A stretch of 64,000 nt of DNA, from positions 124,001-188,000 of the forward strand of contig NZ_JAGKQQ010000002.1 of the NCBI RefSeq assembly GCF_017939745.1, read 5' to 3'. A program made the translations under genes and the position numbers. Each line of letters opens with the position of its first letter. Position 1 is the stretch's first letter. Shown here piece after piece: positions 58,655 through 64,000 of the stretch. This stretch comes from Gemmata palustris (GTDB taxonomy: Bacteria > Planctomycetota > Planctomycetia > Gemmatales > Gemmataceae). Below the pieces are notes generated by a model. That model ran no database searches. It was not told where the DNA came from and saw nothing but the letters and a program-made list of their open reading frames with translations.

Positions 58655-59251
58655 TCACGGCTGCACCGGCGGGTTGACCGGAGGCGTGGGTGGTTGCAGG
58701 AAGAGTTCGGAGAGCGGCAGCGCGAAGCCGGGCAGCACCGGGCCGCCGTCGAGCGTATCGACACGTGTCAATCGGCGCACCCGGCTCGCGGACTCGTAGA
58801 CGTAGAACCGCTCCTGCCGCGGGTAGACGACCCACACGAGGGTCACGCCCGCCTGCAAATATTCGTCCACCTTCGTTTCGATCTCGTCACCCGTATCGTT
58901 GGGACTGACCACCTCAACGCACAGGTCCGGCAAGACGTCCCAGGCGTTCGTGTCCGGCATCGGTTGGTACTTCGACCACCGCGTGTACGACACGAACGCA
59001 ACGTCCGGTCTCCGGTTCCGGTCCTTCTTGGAGGGCGACTTGAACAGGACTTCCGCGTAAGCCTCGCCGAGATCCTGGGCAACTCCGTAGTTGCTCAGGT
59101 GGCGGAGCAAGCGAGAGGCCAGAACCTGAGAGTCGACACTCATGGGCGGCAGCTCCACGTGTACGCCGTCAACGATCTCGTAGTGGTCGCGATCCTCAAA
59201 GGCGTCGCGCACCAGTTTCGGCAACGGCATCAGCACTTCGGCGGTACTCAT
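58655..59251 (-). CDS. Uma2-family PD-(D/E)XK protein
   Basis: 198 residues. The Uma2/DUF820 fold is recognisable from YEIVDGVHVELPPMSVDSQV at the start, the central RRPDVAFVSYTRW, and LCVEVVSPNDTGDEIETKVD with the following VTLVWVVYPRQERFYVYES. The acidic residue of RPDVAF, the E of CVEV and the K of ETKVDEY fit a D-ExK nuclease core. The family is greatly expanded in planctomycetes and cyanobacteria, and most members have no known function. The C-terminus is Pro-rich (LQPPTPPVNPPVQP). Here it heads a compact three-gene unit. Confidence 0.85.
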   Translation of the reverse strand: MSTAEVLMPLPKLVRDAFEDRDHYEIVDGVHVELPPMSVDSQVLASRLLRHLSNYGVAQDLGEAYAEVLFKSPSKKDRNRRPDVAFVSYTRWSKYQPMPDTNAWDVLPDLCVEVVSPNDTGDEIETKVDEYLQAGVTLVWVVYPRQERFYVYESASRVRRLTRVDTLDGGPVLPGFALPLSELFLQPPTPPVNPPVQP

Positions 59252-59262
59252 GGCGGCTCCCC

Positions 59263-60306
59263 TTACTTGCTTCCACTACCGGCAATCATACCCTCGGTCG
59301 GGCTGCTCGCGTTAGCGTAGAGGCGCTTCGGGATGCGCCCGGCCAGGTACGCGAGGCGCCCGGCGTCGGTCGCGTAGCGCATCGCCCAGGCCATTCGCAG
59401 CGGATCCTTCGCGCTGGCGATCGCGGTGTTCAGCAGCACGCCGTCGCACCCGAGTTCCATCGCGGCGCTCACGTCGCTCGCGGTGCCCACGCCCGCGTCC
59501 ACGATTACGGGGTAGTCCGGGTCGTTCTCCTTCAGATACTCCAGGCAGATGCGAATGTTGTTCGGGTTCAGAATCCCCTGCCCGCTCCCGATCGGGCTCC
59601 CGGCCGGCATCACGCTCGCCGCGCCCGCTTCCTTCAGGCGCTTCGCGAGCACCGGGTCGTCGCTCGTGTAAACCAGCACCGTGAACCCGTCCTTCACGAG
59701 CTGCTCGGTCGCCTTCAGCGTGTCGACCGGGTCCGGGAGCAGCGTGCGCTTGTCCGCGAGGCACTCCAGTTTCACCCAGTCCGCACCGGGGTTCTCCAAG
59801 TTAGTGAGCAGTTCGCGGGCGAGCCGGGCGTGGCGGATCGCATCGTCCGCACTGAAGCACCCGGCCGTGTTCGGCAGGATCGTGAGCCGCTTCAGGTCGA
59901 GGAAGTCCAGGATGCTCTTGCCGTCCTTGTCGATGAGCCGCTCGCGGCGCACCGCGACGGTCGTCACGTCGCACCCGCTCGCGTCCATGCACTGCTGCAT
60001 GAGCGGGTACGATGTGTACTTCCCGGTGCCGGTGAACAAGCGCGACGAGAAGACGAACTTCCCGACCTTCAGCGGCTTGTCAGACGGCGGTTCGACCGCA
60101 CCCGACCCGCCGCCGACGAGGGTGACGATCTCCACCGCGTCGCCCTCTCGGAGCGCGCGGGCGGGGTGGTCGGTGCGGGGTACGACAGCGCGGTTCACCT
60201 CGACCGCGAGCTTCTTCGCGTCCTTGCCAAGATGATTGAGCAGGTCCGCGACGGTGAGGGGATCGGGGAACGTCTTCGGCTCGTCGTTGACGGTGATCTT
60301 CGGCAT
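59263..60306 (-). CDS. thiG: ThiS-ThiG fusion for thiamine thiazole synthesis
   Basis: 347 residues from the ATG at 60306 (GGAG nearby); the open frame beyond it is only antisense to the kinase gene. Residues 1-67 are ThiS-like: [40 protein letters not shown] and the C-terminal LVGGGS, where free ThiS ends with Gly-Gly. From about 78 it is thiazole synthase Thi[61 protein letters not shown] (Schiff-base Lys), [20 protein letters not shown] and the usual end. ThiG makes the thiazole phosphate from deoxyxylulose phosphate, dehydroglycine and sulfur carried by ThiS. In this fusion the ThiS C-terminus is internal, so cleavage or another sulfur route is required. Confidence 0.88.
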   Translation of the reverse strand: MPKITVNDEPKTFPDPLTVADLLNHLGKDAKKLAVEVNRAVVPRTDHPARALREGDAVEIVTLVGGGSGAVEPPSDKPLKVGKFVFSSRLFTGTGKYTSYPLMQQCMDASGCDVTTVAVRRERLIDKDGKSILDFLDLKRLTILPNTAGCFSADDAIRHARLARELLTNLENPGADWVKLECLADKRTLLPDPVDTLKATEQLVKDGFTVLVYTSDDPVLAKRLKEAGAASVMPAGSPIGSGQGILNPNNIRICLEYLKENDPDYPVIVDAGVGTASDVSAAMELGCDGVLLNTAIASAKDPLRMAWAMRYATDAGRLAYLAGRIPKRLYANASSPTEGMIAGSGSK

Positions 60307-60450
60307 GATTGCGGCTCCGTTCTCGGTGTGGGTAACATACCGGAAAACGGTTCCCAAAACCGCCCACACAGTGTCCGGGGTTTCAACCCCCGGGTCGTTT
60401 GGTACAACAGACCGTACCGTGACGCAATTCGCAGCCCCGGTGACCATTCG

Positions 60451-62661
60451 ATGAGTAGCGCCGCCGACGCGACGGCCAGCTTCTACCAGAACCTGCAGGC
60501 CAGCAGGCTCCTGACCGAAGCGCAGCTCCGGGAGCTGTGGGGCTGGATCGCGTACACGAAGCCGGACGTCCAGGGCGTCGCGAAAGAACTGCACCGGCGG
60601 TCCTGGCTCACGCCCTACCAGATCCGCGAGACCGCGAAGGGCCGCGCGGCCGCGCTCAAGATCGCCAGCCGCTACCTCCTGCTCGACATCCTGGGCGAGG
60701 GCGGGATGGGGCGCGTGTACAAGGTCCAGGACGCGCGCATGGGCCGGACCGTGGCCCTCAAGGTGATCCGCAAGGAGAAGCTCGCGCAGGGGATCGCACA
60801 GGGGCGGTTCTACCAGGAGATCCAGGCGCTCTCGGCGATGGACCACCCGAACGTGGTCAAGGTGTACGACGCCGAGGAGGTGGACGGGAACCACTTCTAC
60901 GTGATGGAACTGATCGACGGCACCGACCTCACGAAGATCGTCCGCGAGAGCGGGGCGCTGAGCGTCCCGGACGCCTGCGACGTGATCCGCCAGGCCGCGC
61001 TGGGGCTCGAACACGCCTTCGAGCGCGGGCTCGTCCACCGCGACATCAAGCCCTCGAACATCATCGTCCCGCGCGCCGGCGGCGCGGTGAAGCTGGTGGA
61101 CCTGGGGCTGGCCCGGCTCATGGAGCAGCCCGGCGGCGAGGAGGCGAGCCGCATCACGCAAGAAGGGTTCGTGATCGGCACGCCGGACTTCCTCGCGCCG
61201 GAGCAGGCGCGCAACCCGATGGCCGTGGACATCCGCGCGGACATTTACGCGCTGGGCGGCACGCTGTACTTCGCCCTCACCGGGAAGGCCCCGTTCGACG
61301 GCGCGACCCCGACCGAGAAGCTCCTCAAGCACTGCACCGACCCGGCCCCGCGCCTGCTCCTCAGCCGCCCGGACGCGCCCGCACAAATCGAGCAGATCAT
61401 CCTGTGGTGCATGGCGAAAGGGGCCGAAGAGCGGCCCCAAACGCCGCTCCAACTGGCACTCGCGCTCCAGCCCTTCTGCCCGCCGCCCGCGCCCGGCGGG
61501 TCGCGGTCCGGCTCCGGGTACTACCCGATCCCAACCGTCGCCCCCCTGCCCGTGCCCGTTCCACAAAGCGCGTATGCCGCTCCCGCGGCCCCGGCGGTTT
61601 CTTACCCCCCTCAGCCGGCGTACCAACCGCCGGCCGGGTATCCGGCGCCAGTGTACGCCCCGCAGGGCATCCCGCTCCCACCCGCGGACCCGGCCCCGAG
61701 CAATCAAGTATTCAAGCTGCCGCCCCGGAGGAACGCGGACGACCCGATTCGGCGGCGGGCCGAGGGCGGGTTCCCGGTCGGGGCCGTGCTGGTCGTACTC
61801 GGCGCGCTGTTCGTGGTCGGGGTGCTCGGATTCGCGGGTTATCAGCTCTTCCTGAAGACCGAACCGCCCCCGGTCGAGCCGTTCGCGAACACGCTGGAAA
61901 TGAAGATGGTCCGCATCGAGGGCGGGACGTTCCGCATGGGGTCGCCGGACAGCGAACCCGGGCGCGCTGGGGACGGGCGCGAGGGGCCGGTGCGCGAGGT
62001 CACGATCCGCGGGCCGTTCTTCATGTCCGCGACGGAAGTCACCAACAGCCAGTTCGTGAAGGTGATAGGGCGGAACGAATCGCGGGCCGCGAAGATCGCC
62101 CACCGCATCGATTCGCTCCCGGTCGACGCCGCGACCTGGAGCGAGGCGAACGAGTTCTGCAAGAAGCTGACCGAGGCGGAGAAGAACCAGCCCTGGGCGC
62201 GCAAAAACTGGGCGTACCGGTTGCCGACGGAGGCCGAGTGGGAGTTCGCCGCGCGCGCCGGGACCGACACACCGTTTGCGTGCGGGGACCGCGTGAACTT
62301 CCCCACTCAAGCGGTATTCCGCGCGACCGAAGACGACCCCCTGGGAACCGGCGGAGACCCCCTCAAGCCGCTCCGGTTCGCGCAGGACGTGGGCAAAACC
62401 GAGCCGAACAAATTCGGTCTCTACGACATGAACGGCAACATCGCGGAGTGGTGCAGCGATTATTACAAATTGGAGGCGTACAAGGACGCCGCACGCGACA
62501 ACCCTTCCGGCCCGACCGACGGCGACAGGCGCGTGATCCGCGGGGGCTCGTTCCGCGACCCGGCCGCGGCCACGCGCTCTGCCGCCCGCGACGGCCAGCG
62601 CCAAACCGCGCGCCTCGACTTCGTCGGGTTCCGCGTCGTGTACGCACCCGTGCAGAAGTGA
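60451..62661 (+). CDS. Membrane Ser/Thr kinase with extracytoplasmic FGE-like domain
   Basis: 736 residues from the ATG at 60451. After an N-terminal helical segment, the kinase domain runs from about 75 to 345: GEGGMGRVY (82-90), Lys104, HRDIKPSN from 196, DLG at 217-219 in place of DFG, APEQ at 249-252. A Pro/Tyr/Ala-rich linker (about 345-430) and a membrane helix at 441-468 follow. The outer part at 481-735 is a formylglycine-generating-enzyme-like (sulfatase-modifying factor) domain: [56 protein letters not shown] and [20 protein letters not shown]. The last stretch lacks the catalytic cysteines of true FGE, so the domain is more likely a sensor. It is divergent from thiSG. Confidence 0.9.
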   Translation: MSSAADATASFYQNLQASRLLTEAQLRELWGWIAYTKPDVQGVAKELHRRSWLTPYQIRETAKGRAAALKIASRYLLLDILGEGGMGRVYKVQDARMGRTVALKVIRKEKLAQGIAQGRFYQEIQALSAMDHPNVVKVYDAEEVDGNHFYVMELIDGTDLTKIVRESGALSVPDACDVIRQAALGLEHAFERGLVHRDIKPSNIIVPRAGGAVKLVDLGLARLMEQPGGEEASRITQEGFVIGTPDFLAPEQARNPMAVDIRADIYALGGTLYFALTGKAPFDGATPTEKLLKHCTDPAPRLLLSRPDAPAQIEQIILWCMAKGAEERPQTPLQLALALQPFCPPPAPGGSRSGSGYYPIPTVAPLPVPVPQSAYAAPAAPAVSYPPQPAYQPPAGYPAPVYAPQGIPLPPADPAPSNQVFKLPPRRNADDPIRRRAEGGFPVGAVLVVLGALFVVGVLGFAGYQLFLKTEPPPVEPFANTLEMKMVRIEGGTFRMGSPDSEPGRAGDGREGPVREVTIRGPFFMSATEVTNSQFVKVIGRNESRAAKIAHRIDSLPVDAATWSEANEFCKKLTEAEKNQPWARKNWAYRLPTEAEWEFAARAGTDTPFACGDRVNFPTQAVFRATEDDPLGTGGDPLKPLRFAQDVGKTEPNKFGLYDMNGNIAEWCSDYYKLEAYKDAARDNPSGPTDGDRRVIRGGSFRDPAAATRSAARDGQRQTARLDFVGFRVVYAPVQK

Positions 62662-62706
62662 GCGAACGGGAAGTGAGATTGGAGCTTTTGCGATGTCCCG
62701 GTGCGG

Positions 62707-62775
62707 GCGAACGGCGCGGCGTAAGCCCGCCGGTGGTTTTTAGACACTACCGGCGGCTTACGCCGCGCCGTTCGC
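62707..62775. terminator. Strong hairpin after the kinase/FGE-like gene
   Basis: GCGAACGGCGCGGCGTAAGC (left arm, 62707-62734) pairs with the arm ending at 62775 over about 27 bases with a single bulged C. The loop includes TTTTTAGAC. It lies 45 bases past the stop codon and is probably the terminator. Confidence 0.65.
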
Positions 62776-62905
62776 AAAGTTCCAACACGACATCGGGACT
62801 TCAGTGTTCCAATTGATGCCCAAGCCAACCACTAATTAGTTAATTACCGGCCGCAAATCTAAAATCTGAAATCACTTATCTCAAATCAACACAAGGAGAG
62901 CAGTC

Positions 62906-63805
62906 ATGAAAGTGAACTGGCGCGGTGTGTTCCCCGCTGTTTGCACACAGTTCCACGCGGACCAGTCGCTCAACATCCCGGGCACGCTGGCGCACGTCGA
63001 CGCGATGCTCGCGGCCGGCGTTCACGGTTTCGTGATGATGGGGAGCGTGGGCGAGAACACCACACTCGATCCCAGTGAAAAGAAGGAACTGCTGAAGGCA
63101 ACGATCGCGCACGTCGGCACGCGCGTACCGGTGCTCACGGGCGTGGCCGAGTACACCACTGCGGGCGCGTGCCGGTGGGCGGCCGACGCCGCGCGTCTCG
63201 GCGCGGACGGACTGATGGTCTTGCCGCCGATGGTATACAAGAGCGACGAGCGCGAGACGATCGCGCACTTCCGCGCGGTCGCGAAGTCCAGCGACCTACC
63301 GATCATGGTTTACAACAACCCGCCGGCGTACAAGGTGGACATCACGCCCGAGATGTTCGTCGAAATGGCCGACGAACCGAAGTTCGCGTGCATCAAGGAA
63401 TCGAGCGACAACCCGCGCCGCATCACCGACATCATCAACCTCACCAAAGACCGGTACGTGATCTTCGCCGGGGTCGACGACCTCGTGGTGGAGTGCATGA
63501 TCCTCGGCGCGGTCGGGTGGGTGAGCGGGCTCGTGAACGCCTTCCCCGCCGAAAACCGGCTCCTGTGGGACTACGCACAAGCGGGCAAGTGGAAGGACGC
63601 GCTCGATGTGTACCGCTGGTACACGCCGCTCCTGCACCTGGACACGCACGTCAAGCTGGTGCAGTACATCAAGCTCGCGGCGGCCGAGTGCGGGTACGGC
63701 ACCGAGTTGTGCCGCGCGCCGCGGTTGCCGATCGTCGGGGCCGAGCGCGAGCACGTGCTGAAGCTCATCCGCGCGGCCATCGCCACGCGACCGACGAAGA
63801 AGTGA
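62906..63805 (+). CDS. Dihydrodipicolinate synthase / N-acetylneuraminate lyase family protein
   Basis: 299 residues with ribosome site AAGGAGAG. A (beta/alpha)8 aldolase of the DapA/NanA type. GSVGENTTL (46-54) is the carboxylate loop. Tyr136 in LPIMVYNNPPAYK and the Schiff-base Lys164 in FACIKESSDNP are in the right places. The reaction uses pyruvate or a related ketoacid in the known family. The GSVGENTTL loop (not GTTGE as in DapA) and the spacing point to a sugar-acid or other aldolase rather than lysine synthesis, though the substrate cannot be told. It stands alone after a strong hairpin. Confidence 0.85.
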   Translation: MKVNWRGVFPAVCTQFHADQSLNIPGTLAHVDAMLAAGVHGFVMMGSVGENTTLDPSEKKELLKATIAHVGTRVPVLTGVAEYTTAGACRWAADAARLGADGLMVLPPMVYKSDERETIAHFRAVAKSSDLPIMVYNNPPAYKVDITPEMFVEMADEPKFACIKESSDNPRRITDIINLTKDRYVIFAGVDDLVVECMILGAVGWVSGLVNAFPAENRLLWDYAQAGKWKDALDVYRWYTPLLHLDTHVKLVQYIKLAAAECGYGTELCRAPRLPIVGAEREHVLKLIRAAIATRPTKK

Positions 63806-64000
63806 ACCCCGGTACCGAACTATAAAACCAGCCACGGATCAGAACCAGAAAGACGGAATGGCCACAAAAAGGCACAAAGAGCACAAAAGAAAGCAAAGAG
63901 CAGAGTTCAGAAGACAGAGGACGGAGATCAGAAAACAGAGATCACGGTATCTTTACGCATAGGAGCGGGAGTGGTCGGCGGAAGTAAAAGCTACTGACAT
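63806..64000. other. Purine-rich intergenic end of the window
   Basis: From about 63840 to 63950 the plus strand is a run of A- and G-rich repeats (CACAAAGAGCACAAAAGAAA, GAAAACAGAGATC). No gene or RNA was recognised. Confidence 0.5.

Noticed and set aside
59830-60450. Long frame continuing upstream of the kinase/FGE-like gene
   Set aside because: It is the antiphase of thiSG with high Arg content. The kinase-family N-terminus starts at 60451.
60307-62604. Open minus-strand extension of the ThiS-ThiG frame (up to 1113 residues)
   Set aside because: It is antisense to the kinase gene and does not resemble protein. ThiS begins at 60306.
63840-63950. Tandem repeat locus at the end of the window
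   Set aside because: The A/G-rich words are irregular without a fixed period; treated as low complexity.

Overview
The window is high-GC bacterial DNA that looks like a planctomycete of the Gemmata type (Gemmataceae). That placement is inferred from gene content, not from a marker gene. The supporting content is a serine/threonine kinase fused to a formylglycine-enzyme-like domain, a second large kinase, a giant secreted protein with a planctomycete-style N-terminal 'RLEALESREVLN' motif, a PEP-CTERM-like protein, a Uma2 nuclease-fold protein, a multiheme cytochrome with LVIVD repeats, and a ThiS-ThiG fusion. No rRNA, tRNA or CRISPR array was seen.

Bases 1-29,700 are a cell-surface polysaccharide locus, mostly on the plus strand. 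It holds two membrane acyltransferases (the first cut by the window edge), a methyltransferase, five GT4-like glycosyltransferases, a PaaK/CapK-like adenylate-forming enzyme, a NodB-type deacetylase, a UDP-sugar dehydrogenase of the WbpA type, a hexapeptide acetyltransferase, a membrane GT2 and a deacetylase-like protein. These are followed by a PEP-CTERM-like secreted protein, a 1443-residue TPR protein, an outer-membrane polysaccharide export lipoprotein and a small secreted protein. Together they could make UDP-sugars, assemble and decorate a polymer and export it. No flippase, polymerase or exosortase is visible here. A reverse-strand mosaic surface protein (FnIII, beta-helix, FG-GAP) and an ISAs1-like element with a frameshifted transposase interrupt the locus.

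Bases 29,800-41,990 hold an FHA-domain protein, a GNAT acetyltransferase and a glmS gene, then a roughly 2 kb stretch in which glmS, a GT2 gene and perhaps a small membrane-protein gene carry many small indels. After these come a secreted protein, a glycosyltransferase-like protein, a membrane protein translationally coupled to a Ser/Thr kinase, and a Tat-exported metallophosphoesterase.

Bases 41,990-46,250 form a two-gene sugar-activation operon: a GalU-like nucleotidyltransferase and a 1133-residue fusion of a fucokinase-like GHMP kinase with a UDPGP-type pyrophosphorylase. Next are an EF-hand membrane protein and an HxlR regulator with two matching palindromes placed on its own promoter.

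Bases 47,855-52,830 hold a cytochrome with about ten haem sites fused to an LVIVD propeller, facing a type-1-copper-like secreted protein. The two genes converge on a perfect 54-bp inverted repeat. The remainder carries a zinc-ribbon membrane protein, a coiled-coil protein with EAEVI repeats, an isopenicillin-N-epimerase-like aminotransferase, a compact three-gene cassette (Uma2, helical protein, PTH2-like protein), the ThiS-ThiG fusion, the kinase/FGE-like protein and a DapA-family aldolase.
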